Made by a program: the position numbers and the translations under genes | Part shown: piece after piece, positions 1 through 12,800 of the stretch | Layout of the letters: every line of letters starts with the position of its first letter | Numbering within the stretch: the first letter of the stretch is position 1 | Notes under the pieces: generated by a model | Told to the model about the DNA's origin: nothing | The model's database searches: none | Seen by the model: the letters and a program-made list of their open reading frames with translations, nothing else | Source: Dinochytrium kinnereticum | Taxonomy: Eukaryota; Chytridiomycota; Chytridiomycetes; Chytridiales; Chytridiaceae | DNA length: 42,650 nt | Assembly (NCBI GenBank): GCA_027604005.1 | Contig: JADGJT010000189.1 | Coordinates: forward strand, 1-42,650 | Reading direction: 5' to 3'

Positions 1-1625
1 AACATATTCAGCGTCGATTAAAGGGTAGGTTGGTCAGAAACTAAACCCTTTTCAGATCCCGAAGGTCTACGACAAGAGGAGAAGAAGCGCGGTTTGGACC
101 TTGGAAGGTAATTTGTCCTTGAATCAATCTTTTTCTTTTTAGGCCCTTGCACTCGAGGTGGGTAAAACTGTACTAACATATTCAGCGTCTATTTAAGGGT
201 AGGTTAATCAGAGACTAACCCCTTTTCAGATCCCGAAGGTCTACGACAAGACGATAAGACGCGCGGTTTGGGCCTTGGAAGGTAATTTGTCCTATTGCTA
301 TAGACCTCGATATTAAATTGATCTTTTCCTTTATGGGCCCTCGCACTTGAGGTGGGTAAAACTGTACTAACATATTCAGCCTGGATTAAAGGCAATTTTG
401 GTCAGAAACTAACCCCTTTCAGATCGCGAAGGTCTACGACGAGACGAGAAGAAGCGCGGTTTGGACCGTGGAAGGTAATTTGTCCTTGAATTTATCTTTT
501 TCTTTTTAGGCCCTTGCACTCGAGGTGGGTAAATCTGTAACAACATATTCAGCGTCGATGTAAGGGTAGGTTTGTCAGAAACTTTCCCCTTTCAGGTCGC
601 GAAGGTCTACGACAAGACGAGAAATAGCGCGGTTTGGGCCTTGAAAGGTAACTTTTGTGAAAGCACTCTTAAGAATAGACTTATGAAGAATCCCTCGGCG
701 AGTAAATGCTCCCGGTCAGGGACATACCCAGTTTGGTCGTTATCTTTCGTTGTACTTAAAGTTGCAGAAGTGTCAAGAATTATTTAGTTCTTTTATTCTC
801 TGTCACTATACTGAAACACGAGAAGTTTACTTTTAGACCCCTCTTTCAGCGGATCCGCATGGCTTCCCGCACTTTCTTAATCTCCGCTACTTCCTCCGAG
901 TGCGGAGCGCTCGGACCAACCTTTAATCTCCCTTCGGCATCTCATAACCAATAATCCCTCAGCTCGTTCGGAGCTCTCATCTGTACTGTTGCAGCCAAAT
1001 ACATGCGGTTAACCCTTGTCGCGGTGACGTGAGGATAGGTTGGTGGAGGACACAGAAGACACGTGTCGACGCGTCAAAGATTTGTTCTAACTTCAATACT
1101 TTTCCCATTGCTATTCACGTCGTTATTGACTTGATCTTTTCCTTAATAGGCGCTCGCACTCGAGGTGGGTAAATCTGTACTAAGACAGTTAGCGTCGATT
1201 AAACGGTAGGTTAGTCAGAAACTGACGCCTTCCAGGTCGCGAAGGTCTGCGACAAGACGATAAAAAGCGCGGTTTTGACTTGGGAAGGTAATTTGTCCCA
1301 TTGCTATCTACCTCGTTATTGACTTGGTCTTTTCCTCATTAGGGTCCCGCACGCAAGGTGGGTGAATCTTAAACCAACAAACTCAGCGTCGATATCACGG
1401 TAGGTTCATCAGATAATAACGCCTTTCATGTCGCGAAGGCCGACGACAAGACGAGAAAAATCGCGGTTTTGGCCGCGGAAGGTAATATATCCCATTCCTA
1501 TACACCTCGTTATTGACTTGATCTTTTCCTGAATAGGCGCTCGCACACAAGGTGGGTAAATCTGTACTAACACATTTAGCGTCGATTAAAAGGTAGGTTG
1601 GTCAGAAACGAAGACCTTCCTTCCA
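1..1625 (+). repeat. Tandem array of exon/intron-like units (28-codon repeat, truncated at left edge)
   Basis: Units of about 174 or 194 bp recur in direct orientation. The block starting CGTCGATTAAA-like begins at 12, 186, 380, 553, 1193, 1387 and 1580. Each unit holds three intron-like pieces: a 24-nt piece (GTAAAACTG, then TACTAAC, then TTCAG; for example 162-185), a piece of about 31 nt (GTAGGTT...CTTTTCAG; 25-55), and a 35- or 55-nt piece (GTAATTTGTCC...TTTTTAG; 108-142). Removing them leaves 13+52+19 = 84 nt, or 28 codons, in one continuous frame. The frame is open in most units and gives a basic repeat of the form RRLK-x-REGLRQDEKKRGL. Unit 4 has a stop (TAG near 630), and some copies have lost an AG or GT. 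It may be the 3' end of a decayed repeat-protein gene, or a non-coding satellite whose splice-like signals are coincidental. Whether it is coding is uncertain. Confidence 0.6.
650..1090. other. Unrelated segment inside the tandem array
   Basis: Array sequence stops after the second exon-like block of unit 4 (about 648). It resumes at about 1090 inside the third intron-like piece of a later unit. The roughly 440 bp between have no similarity to the repeat that I can see and no convincing gene. I see no terminal inverted repeats or target-site duplication, so this may be an insertion, or diverged array with internal deletions. Confidence 0.4.
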
Positions 1626-1774
1626 ATGGTATGGAATTCTTAATACTTTAAACTTCGCTAATTATCTTATTTTTTGTGGAATATATTTGTGAACGTTATC
1701 TTTGGCTTGTATCGGAGCATAATTGGCTGTAAGTTGTAGGGAATGCTGTATTTATTGATTCATTATTTTATAAG

Positions 1775-3154
1775 TTAATCTAGTAAATAATTTGCTGCTT
1801 TTTTCACTTGCTCCCTGCAAAAGAATAAAGTAAGCCAGGGCTAAGACTGGCACCGAAATAGTTGTGAAAGTAGAAGTAGATAATACTCACAAGAATACAA
1901 ACGTGAGTATGGTATGGGGCCTAAACAATAATTAGTTTGAGGATGATAATAATGAATCAAACCCAATACGCAGGTAATGCGCAGTGAACCCCTTATATAA
2001 CGCGCCAATACCCTCCGTTTTCACCGTTTTCACGATGCAGTCAATTCCAGATTTGTATAATGAACCGTGCTTCCCATCAGTTCCGGCATGCTGGTTGTAC
2101 TAGGAAAAGAGGAAGGAACTAAGTAAAAATCTTTGCTGGAGGAAATGTACTAGATCCCACCATTCGAGTGCTGGCTACATCAAAGGGGTTCATAGCTATA
2201 CAGACAAACAGGCTTGTAATCGCACTGGCAGCAAAATGGACAGCAATGCCCCCTTGTCCCGGTTTATTCCCTTTCCCGGCCGTATCCTTTGCCCCAACAC
2301 CCCAACGGTCGAAAAATCCGCTTCGCAAGATAGCCCTCTTGCAGCCGTCGTAGCTTGATAGCTGGACAGCGGAACCGATACCGGTTCGCATCATCGCCGC
2401 GTCTACTCCTCGCCATAGACCGCGGATTCCTTCGCTTCGGTAAATGTGTGATAGAGAATAAAGAGTTCCTTTGGATACGTAGCTATGTTGATGACCAACG
2501 GCGTTACTCGGCGAGTATGATTGCATACGCTACATCATTTAGACCAATTGGGCATTGAATATAAAAAACTCAACTGTTTTCACCAAATAAAGGGGGCTGG
2601 CTATTAAAGCTCCCAATACACCGCTTGTCGCCCCGCTCCCAACCATTGCGACGGCGTTTCCACCGGAACCTGAGAATCCCATAGCGTGCAACCCCGACTG
2701 AAAAATATCCCTTAGTGGCTCGTACAATCCCAGCCGCGTGCCATTCAGCAACACCTGATATGAGTAGGCCGGGGCAAGCCCTTTTTGGATGCCTGCGAGC
2801 CCTTCAGTTCTGAAGATCTTAACGATAGCGGACACGGCTGAGTTGTATTGTTTCTGAGATGATGCGAGGCGGGATTCAAGTTCGCCTTGAAGTTGTAGGC
2901 GGGTTTTGACGACCTTTTTGGTTAAAGATACCAAATTCCAGCTACTTAATCTATCATTTCGGAATCTGCATGGCAATTACCTCCCAAGGATTTGTGAATG
3001 TGACGGCGCCTGATTCAGGAAAATAGTAAAGATGGGATGATCTGAGGAGCAACTACGAGCAGGAGAACTTACAGCATGCGGCTATCGCCCCAACTGTGAA
3101 TCCTCGTGCATGAGTCGAGACGACGCTTGCCTGGGGCGTCGTGGGTGCTGCCAT
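1775..3154 (-). CDS. Mitochondrial carrier, OAC1/SLC25A34-35 type
   Basis: A seven-exon gene (3154-3073, 3009-2981, 2913-2575, 2529-2161, 2099-1963, 1920-1891, 1814-1775) encodes 341 aa. Carrier signature PxD/ExxK/R appears three times: PWEVVK after exon 2, PLYLVK at the end of exon 3, and NPFDVASTR in exon 4. That gives the usual three repeats of about 100 aa with two membrane helices each. The stretch NGTRLGLYEPLRD is typical of the oxaloacetate/sulfate carrier OAC1 and its animal relatives SLC25A34/35, so the likely role is exchange of dicarboxylates or oxaloacetate across the inner mitochondrial membrane. Introns are 42-76 nt. The start is the first ATG in frame before the first helix. 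The family call is firm; the substrate is inferred. Confidence 0.93.
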
Positions 3155-3489
3155 TAAATGTCACACAACTATGTATATCAAAGATGGAGATGAGCTTCAA
3201 AGCAAGCAAGCCGCGAGCAGCACATCGACCCTTCGAACCACGAACGGCAGCTCCTGTACCCAAGCATGGTTAACAAGCTATACAGTTTCTGTACAAGAAA
3301 TGATGTCTGCAGAAGGGTCTCAACGTCCCCCATTCACCGTTTCTTTTGGCATTGGTTGGAATGCAGACTGTATGCCGTCTCATTTCATAGAAATAAAGAG
3401 TACTTTCAACGAGCGGCAAGCATATTGCCATTCCAGCATGTTGAACAAATAGATACGCTGGGGTAAAAACAAACGTTTCATTTTGACAA
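3155..3489. promoter_or_regulatory. Divergent intergenic region, carrier / serB
   Basis: These 335 bp separate the start codons of the minus-strand carrier and the plus-strand phosphatase, so they should carry both promoters. I see no clear TATA box or repeated motif. Short open frames here are not supported by any family similarity. Confidence 0.5.
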
Positions 3490-5467
<1,978 letters not shown>

Positions 5468-5516
5468 AATTATTTGCTGTTTAAAATATTATTGAGACCC
5501 ACTTAAGTAAAAAGTA

Positions 5517-6951
5517 ATGGGGACATCTCCATCAAAATTCAACATTGCGAATGAGTTCAGTGAGCCAGAACTTGCATCCCTACGATTTACTTTCGAAAGG
5601 TTCAGGACCTTGGAAACACCCAAGGTGTGTTAACATTGAGAAAGCTTTAATAAATATGGTTGTAGTCTTTACTACTCCTAGCAATGAAGGACTACATCCA
5701 AGCCGGCTATGGAAGTCAAAAAATTACTGATGCAGCATTTCAGTACTGGTGTCAGTGTGCATATGCTATGACAAAAGGTGCATGGCATGACAGACAGCCA
5801 TTTGTGACTACTTCTAGATCTGGAAGGATTTCTTCATCAAGATTATTCGTCAAATGTTTAGCGGACTATTTACCTGAAGCATTTGGGATTCCACTTGATT
5901 CTTATACTGTTTCAGATCGTTTGATTGAATTCTTACTGCTACCATGGCCGCGGCCAGTACATGATCCTTTCGAAACTGAATCGCGACCACAGAATGAATC
6001 ATCGCTGGAAACCTTTCAACGGTGGTTCCCTTCAAATCCTTGGCTTTGCGAGCTTTGGGATATTGCCTTCGGGAACATATTCTTTGGAGCTCCATTTTCT
6101 ACAGCTACTTCTTCCAACCAAACCATCTGCGTTAGCCAACAAAGTAAAAATTCGGGACAGGCCACGGGTTCCCTCAGAGTTTTTCCGCGCCTTCAGCGGA
6201 GAGCATGGGGTCGATCTGATTCACTGCTTCAGCTTGAGGATATTTTCGTCCTTGATATCGCTATTCCTTCTGATTTTAGGATGCCATCATGGAACCAAAT
6301 GTATTCAACTGAGACTAACGGTAAATCATGGAGTACTCTGGTTGCAAAGGTGGAGGATGCCGGGAGCACTCTTATTGTGGTCAAGGATACCAAGGGTCAT
6401 GTTTTTGGAGCTTTCGCGTCTCAAGAATTGGTGCCTAGTCCAAAATTTAAGGGGACATCGGATACCTTTCTCTTCGCACTAAGCCCAAAGATCGAGGTTT
6501 ATAAATCCGCTGGCATCAACCAAAACTACCAATACTTCAATTATGGGACGTCTACCCTTCCGAATGGGTAGGTGTTTTAATGGTATATTAATTAGATTCA
6601 CATGACTCCTTCAGAATGGGTTTCGGAGGTCAACTTGAATACTTCGGCCTTTGGATTGATTCGGAATTTGGGAAAGGTCATTGCAGAGGAGATCCAAGCT
6701 CGACGTTTGGGAGCCCCCCTTTGTCCTCGAAGGAAGGGGACTTCTTGATTGAAGAGCTGGAGTGTTTTTTGATCAAGGCAAAAGAAGTAGACGATAGGCT
6801 TATCCCTGATTCGAAGAAAGGGAAAAAATCGATCCTCGATGGCGACCCTTCAGAAACCGCTTTTCTTGAAATGTCTGGGAGGGTATTCGCATCCAAGAAT
6901 CTCGAATCCATGCCTAGTGTATCTGGGGATCCTGAACTAAACCTAGCATAG
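5517..6951 (+). CDS. TLD-domain protein, MEAK7/TLDC1-like
   Basis: Three exons (5517-5624, 5666-6567, 6615-6951) encode 448 aa, close to the length of animal MEAK7. The C-terminal third is a TLDc domain: LIVVKDTKGHVFGAFASQE, then TFLFALSP, YKSAGINQNYQYFN, GFGGQLEYFGLWID, and STFGSPPLSSKEGDFLIEELE, which matches the domain's ending. The N-terminus begins MGTSPSK, compatible with N-myristoylation as in MEAK7, followed by a region resembling the FSEPEL helix of that family. TLDc proteins act in V-ATPase and TOR-related regulation or oxidative-stress resistance; the exact role here is inferred. It begins only 49 bp after the phosphatase stop on the same strand. Introns are 41 and 47 nt. Confidence 0.88.
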
Positions 6952-7035
6952 TCTTCGACTTAAATACATCATTATTCGCACGCTAATTTCGCATCAAAGC
7001 TATACCACGGTTAATCTTGTACTGTCTCACTGGAT

Positions 7036-8549
7036 TCACCTTGTTAATGCGATTGCGAAAGCCTGAACTGCAGACAAAGGGTATTGGAAGTCTAGGGCAA
7101 AAGTGTCATCGGTAACTTGATTTGAAAATTAGGCATGACATTGCTGGAACGCCTTACCTCGGCCAAATTGCATTATAATGTAATCCACTGAATAAAATCA
7201 GTATTGCTTCTGAAGCATATGAAACTTACAATCATTATCATGAACAATTTGAAAGTTTTTTACCGATGCCTGGGTTACTCTGCTGTTGAAATTCAATACA
7301 AATGATTGGGTATCTGAAATATGCTTAGGTTTTATCCCAGAATTGTTATCGTACCATCATTCCACTGGGGTGTTTTGTTGTGCAATACAAGGACCTCCTT
7401 GTCGTATGGGTTTTTCTGTCGCTCTAATAATGTATCCTTTTCCTTCACAAAATCAGGCAATTGACTTGAGTGTCAGACCTACTTCAAGAGGAGCCATCGG
7501 AATTCTAGTACCCTCCTTTGTCATTCCCGGTAATATAACCGTCATTTTTCTAGGCCCTTTAAAGCCCAGAATGTTAGGTTCCTGTAACGAGATGAAGTAA
7601 GCAATTTGCCAAGCAAAATCATTCTTACATAAAGAACGGCCCCTAACTCCTCTCTCACAACAGACATTGGATCTTCCTTTGACTTGAAAGGATTTCTCCC
7701 ACTATCGTAAATTGAAAAGGCTGTCCCAAGGAAATTGGACCTAACACGTCCTACAATGTGGTCTTTACTGTTGGCTGATTTAACGCGGCTTGTCGTGATA
7801 ATGTAGTTTGATGGATGGCTCTTCTTCCGCTTCCGAGCAGCCAAGATAAACACTTTTGATTCGTCCTCTTCTTCGATATATAGTTCATACTGAGGATATA
7901 ACTTTTCCATGCCTTCTTTCCGTCTTATGATTTTACATTCCAGCTTTTGCCCTTGAGGAACTGGTCTTCACTTCAAGTCAGAAATTCAAACTTCTGCATC
8001 CTTTCAATTACCTTGATACAAAGGAGTTAATCTGTATGGAACTGCCTCCCGACCCCAAGCCTTCAACTCCCTCTACCCTATCTGGTATCTCAGCGAGTTC
8101 CGCCAGCTGCTGAGTAATTTCCGGACTAGTGACAGGCTGCAGCAATACATTAGATATCTTTCTCCATTTAGGGCCTGTACCGCTATAGGCGCGCCATCAA
8201 AATATGTTGATCCTCGAGACGGAAGATGGGATGCGTACCGATGCCCTTCATTCTCAGAGTCCGAATCATTATTACCACTTAGATTAGGAAGGCTGCTGGT
8301 TTCCCGCGGCGTTGAAGGAGAGCCGAGTTCTTCAGCATTTGTCACATTCCCTAAGCGATGAGGTCAATTCCACATATGCGCCAGAGAATGGCAATACGCA
8401 CGTAATTTGGAGCCATATACTGGCTTTCTTCGCACAGAATTTAGCGGCGGCGATGATGAGCTCGATCCGGAACTTTCTCCCTCCGAGGAATCCAGATCCG
8501 TGTCAGAATCATGTCCATCAGCATTGGCGGTCTCCTTTTGATTGTTCAT
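7036..8549 (-). CDS. Tubby-like protein
   Basis: Exons: 8549-8402, 8350-8181, 8136-8012, 7965-7629, 7581-7483, 7442-7355, 7313-7230, 7187-7158, 7115-7036. The first ~150 residues are acidic and serine-rich ([18 protein letters not shown]) and probably disordered. The rest is the tubby C-terminal beta-barrel: [93 protein letters not shown], and [19 protein letters not shown] near the end. The final SSFDSKLACE-like tail of animal tubby is missing; the frame stops at ALTR. Tubby domains bind PI(4,5)P2 and in flagellated organisms deliver cargo to the cilium. Splitting the domain over many exons with 41-51 nt introns is typical here. An ATG at 8594 is also in frame but would overlap coactosin. 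Confidence 0.93.
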
Positions 8550-8583
8550 CGTCCAAAAATTCAAAGGGAGATCTGTTACAAAA
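8550..8583. promoter_or_regulatory. Very short bidirectional promoter, tubby / coactosin
   Basis: Only 34 bp separate the preferred tubby start (8549, minus) from the coactosin ATG (8584, plus). Control elements must therefore lie partly inside one or both transcribed regions. If tubby starts at the upstream in-frame ATG (8594), the two coding regions overlap by 11 bp. Confidence 0.5.
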
Positions 8584-9213
8584 ATGGTCGACATTGGCAA
8601 GGATGTGAGCGATGCCTACGAAGACGTTCGCAACGATGCGACCCCAACCAACTGGTTCCATTTGGCTTACGCAAGTAAATACTTAAAAACAATGCAGGTT
8701 GCTTCTTGAATACGTGGACCCTAAAACGGACGCTTTGAAGATCGCGGGAACTGGTGGGTGCCTTTACGAAGTATGATCTATTGCTGAAACAGTTTTAAGG
8801 CTCTGGAGGTCTTAGCGAGTTTGTTTCAAATCTCAAGGAGGTATTCATCCATTTAAGAAGACGCGTGGACCTGAATTGCTCCCTGTGATCATTTTAGGAT
8901 CAAGCGGCATTCGGCTTCCTCAGGATGGTTGTTGGAAACGATGAGCTTTCCCTTAGGGCCAAGTTTGTCCTTATTACCTGGTGTGGAAGTGGCGTCAAGG
9001 TCATGAGGAAAGCGAAGCTGAGCGTCCACATTGCTGATGTGAAGAGAGTTTTGAAGAGCTTCGCCGTAGAGGTTTCGGCATCATCCAGAGAAGACCTGAA
9101 TGAACAAGAAATCAAGACGCTTCTGAAGAAGGTAACCGGTGATAAACATATTTATTGTTGCTTATGGCTATTAGGCTATGGGGGCGAACTACGACAGCCA
9201 GGCCTCCAAGTAA
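8584..9213 (+). CDS. Coactosin-like actin-binding protein (ADF-H domain)
   Basis: Five exons (8584-8654, 8698-8753, 8800-8840, 8898-9131, 9175-9213) encode 146 aa, the normal length for coactosin. It opens with MVDIGKDVSDAYEDVRNDATPTNW, and continues LLLEYVDPKT, GTGSGGLSEFV, RAKFVLITWCGSGVKVMRKAK and HIADVKRVLKSFAVEV. This is a complete ADF-homology domain. Coactosin binds F-actin and counteracts capping; it is cytosolic. The protein ends NYDSQASK, as family members do. All introns are 42-58 nt. It is transcribed head to head with tubby and converges on MDM12, with only 50 bp between the two stop codons. Confidence 0.93.
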
Positions 9214-9263
9214 TCTCATGTTCCAGTCCACTGCCGATTTAATAAAAACCGCTTATTCCATGT

Positions 9264-10329
9264 TTAAACTGACTGGGTTTCAAAGCCTCCGGTATCACTG
9301 CGTCCTTCGTTTATGTACTGCTCATCACGGATCAAGGAAAGACAGTGATAATTTGGATAGATCAGATGCCTTGAAACCAGCTCCCGCACCTGCTCCACAA
9401 TGAATTTCTCAATCTTGCTCACATTTTTTAAAACTGAAAGTTAGATGGCGAAAGGTCTTTCTAAATACCTTGCCGATCACGGTCCCCGACCTCTGAATCG
9501 ATTGAAATATCTTTAAAAAGACTGCCGAAGTTACATGTTGTATCTAACTTATGGTTACCCTTCGCCATCAGTGGGCTCCTTAAAGCAAAAGTTGATACGG
9601 TCGCCTAAGTATGATATCATTGCTACGGCTAGATGAAACAGTGTCAATATCAGACACGGAAGATATAAATAAATGTAGTATTGTACCTTGAAAAGAAAAG
9701 CCTGTTAACGTTAACGTTAACGGTAGAACCATAAAGGCAGGAGTTGGTTGATTGACTATAAGTTCCGTTGAGACTGATATGCGCATGTTTCCCTTGTAAT
9801 CCACTAAAATCTCCATTTGGATATCGGTGTCCCTTCGCATGATATCTGCATGTCTCTCAATCAACTCATCCACAAGGCTTCCATCCACAATGGCAGTGCC
9901 AGTCGTTGAGTGCCCATACATATCGTGACCGGGGCCGTGATAGATATTTGATGAATCTGTTTCCTAGAATGTTTTTAGCAAGAAGCCAAAACGAATGTTT
10001 ACAACCTCAGAGGAAGAATTCTCTGAGTGAGAAAGTTCGGCAGTCTCCTGATCCGGATATTTGGAAATTGATGCGATAAGGCTCTTCAAATTACTTGCAG
10101 ACTGCGAATAGATGTCAAAATCGTCCGGCAAGTAAAACTCTGCGATGGGGTCGCATATGTTTGAGATTTCTATTGAGGGCGGCATGTCCCCGAAGTCCAA
10201 CTCGGCCACGTACAGAGATCCCAAAAAGCTGGGCCTCTCGATTTCTTGAAATCGCTCGTTCAGCCAGGATCGCAGCTTCTCCGCGACCTCTCCATCAGAC
10301 AGGAGGTCCCAGTTCATCAAAAACGACAT
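9264..10329 (-). CDS. MDM12: Mdm12, ERMES complex subunit
   Basis: Five exons (10329-10003, 9963-9687, 9604-9559, 9521-9469, 9433-9264) give 290 aa. The start MSFLMNWDLLSDGEVAEKLRSWL and the following FLGSLYVAELDFGDMPP and EISNICDP are diagnostic of Mdm12. The SMP lipid-binding domain continues with MEILVDYKGNMRISVSTEL, PTPAFMVLPLTLTLTGFSF and VLKNVSKIEKFIVEQVRELV. Mdm12 works with Mmm1, Mdm34 and Mdm10 to tether endoplasmic reticulum and mitochondria and move phospholipids between them. Intron 4 (9434-9468) is 35 nt, the shortest well-supported intron in the window. A perfect TTAACG-type hexamer repeat at 9706-9724 encodes alternating Leu-Thr in a core beta strand. The gene follows the complex I gene by 45 bp on the same strand. 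Confidence 0.94.
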
Positions 10330-10374
10330 GTTTCAAAGTTGTGAAAGTTTATTTTTTGAAAATGATAAGCAGAA

Positions 10375-12696
10375 TCACACCGCGATGCGGTCGAACCCGT
10401 CGACAACCCTCTCGCCGCGTGTGAAGGCTTGAGAGCACTTTGCCATGGTCGATGATGCACGGGAAATGGGATCGGTCATGTAGAAGTCTTGAATAACCAA
10501 GTTGAAGGGAGTAGGTTCCACACGAAGATTGCCAGCAACGAGGTTGTCAACCCCGAATTCGTTGAAGGAGCTCGGCTCAACACCGTCGTATGAGAGAAGG
10601 CTGGGAGAGATCTCTCCCATGCGGAAGCGAAGTTCAGAAATTTCCTCGTAGGGAAGTGACACTCCAGAAACCTCCGCAATGGCACGGACAATCTTCCAAT
10701 CTTCCCTCGCAGCCCCCGGAGGCGCCACAGCGGCGCGGGTCACTTGCGCACGCCCTTCAGTATTCACATAGGTGGCAGACTTTTCGGTGTAGGCGGCACC
10801 AGGCAAAATTACATCGGCGAAGTAAGCCCCGTTGTCCCCATGGTGTCCCTGATAAACTACGAAAGCATCCTTTGGAAGATCGCTGCCAGAGACCTCGTCC
10901 GCGTTTAGCAAGTACACAAACTTGGACTTTTCGGAGAAGGAAGCAGGTGTGGCCGTGAATCCGATGTCCAACGCAGCAGTCCAGCTCGCGGCCTAAAGCA
11001 ACAAGTAAGTTCATCTTCCACAATTTTCCCTCATTCAATTGGTATTTACCCTGTGAAGAAGGTTGTAGGAATTCCAGCCAGGCTCTGAGGTCTTACGAAG
11101 GTTTTGGGAGATTTTGCTTATGGCTGAGAGGATGGCACGGGAATCCTCTCTTTCCAAAATGGAACTACCCGCAAGAATCAGAGGCCTCTTGGCCTGCTTG
11201 AGCTTGGCATAGAAGGGGTGTGATCCATTGGCGATGCTTTCGATCGTCATCGCTTCGGTTCCAAGGTGCTCGTACTCATAGTTCAGCTTGGGAGGGGCGC
11301 CAATCAAACCAATTTCAAGGTTGGAGTTCAAGTAAGCCTTCCTTATCCTGGTGTTTAAAATAGCAGCCTCGTGCCTGGGATTTGTTCCAATAAGTAGAAG
11401 GACATCAGCCTGTTCCACGCCGTTTAAAGTAGCATTGGTAATGTACTGAGATCGGAAATCATTAATTCCAACAGCACTCTTATCCATCTTCTTGCCGTCC
11501 AAACGGAAGTTCTCAGATCCAAGACGAGTGAAAAAGTCTTTTAAAACGACAAGACTTTCTGAATCGGCTAAACTGCCCGCAACAGCGGAGATTTCGCTTC
11601 CCTTCAATCCCTTAAGAGCTCCAGCAATTGCGTTTAAAGCATCTGGCCAAGAAGCTGGCACAAAGCTATCTCCTTGGCGGATCAAAGGGGTGGTCAACCT
11701 CTGACGCTTCAAGCCGTCGTAGGCAAAACGGGTCTTATCCGAGATCCACTCGGCGTTAATGTCATCATTCAGACGAGGTACAATGCGCATCACCTCAAGA
11801 CCACGAGAATCAACCCGAATGTTTGATCCGACAGCATCCAAAACATCAATAGATTCTGTCCTCTTCAGTTCCCATGGCCTGGAAGTAAAGGCATACGGCT
11901 TTGAGGTCAAAGCTCCTACAGGGCATAAGTCAATCACGTTTCCAGACATCTCCGAATCCAAGGTCTTCTCGATGTAAGTCCCAATCTGCATGTCGTTTCC
12001 ACGGCCAGATGTTCCCAGCTCCACCGCGCCGGCCACCTCATTGGCGAACCGCACACATCTGGTGCAGTGAATGCATCGTGTCATTGAAGTCTTGATCAAA
12101 GGCCCGAAGTCCTTGTCTTCAACCGCTCGCTTCCCCACGGGCTCCGCAAAACGACTCCGGTCCGATCCGTACCTCACTGACTGATCTTGGAGGTCACACT
12201 CACCACCCTGATCGCAGACAGGACAGTCAAGAGGGTGGTTGGCCAGCAAGAATTCCATGACACCCTCTCGGGCTTTCTTCACCAAAGGTGTGTTGGTCTT
12301 AATCTTCATGCCGGGCATGACGGGCATCGCACAAGAGGCAACAGGCTTTGGAGATTTCTCGAGCTCGACGAGGCACATTCGGCAGTTTCCAGCGACGGCG
12401 AGACGTTCATGGTAGCAAAATCTAGGGATGTCGACTCCAGCCTGCTCGCACGCCTGGATAATGGCAGATCCTTGTTCCACCTTCACTGACTTGCCATCAA
12501 TGAAAAGCTCAACCTCTGCCCGCCGAGCGGCTGACGCGCTGAATGGTTTTGCCAGGCAGCGAGCATGGACTGGGTGCGATAATCAACGGCAGTGATAATC
12601 CATGTTAGAGCCGTGCGGAATGCAGGTGTCAGCTCCTTTACCTGATGGCAATGCCCTCTGCTGCAAGAACCTTGAGGCTCTTCCGATTTTCAACAT
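10375..12696 (-). CDS. NDUFS1: NADH:ubiquinone oxidoreductase 75-kDa subunit (complex I)
   Basis: Three exons (12696-12642, 12569-11050, 10992-10375) encode 730 aa, matching the family length. A basic mitochondrial presequence ([18 protein letters not shown]) is followed by a ferredoxin-like 2Fe-2S domain ([15 protein letters not shown]). The conserved iron-sulfur ligands follow: [18 protein letters not shown] for the second cluster and [12 protein letters not shown] for the 4Fe-4S cluster. The rest is the degenerate molybdopterin-oxidoreductase fold (for example [23 protein letters not shown]). It carries electrons from NADH toward ubiquinone in the inner-membrane complex I matrix arm. Its presence shows that the organism respires with a classical complex I. 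Start assigned from the presequence. Confidence 0.97.
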
Positions 12697-12800
12697 CCCT
12701 CTCGAGAAAGAAAAAATTTACACTTTTACAAACTCTGTCGCTGCACGGTTTCTTCACTCACTGGGACCTTAACTGGATTCAACTCACGCCATTTATTACA

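Noticed and set aside
1..1625. The left-end repeats as a CRISPR array
   Set aside because: The whole unit is repeated, with no unique spacers of constant length; the unit is far too long, and the context is eukaryotic.
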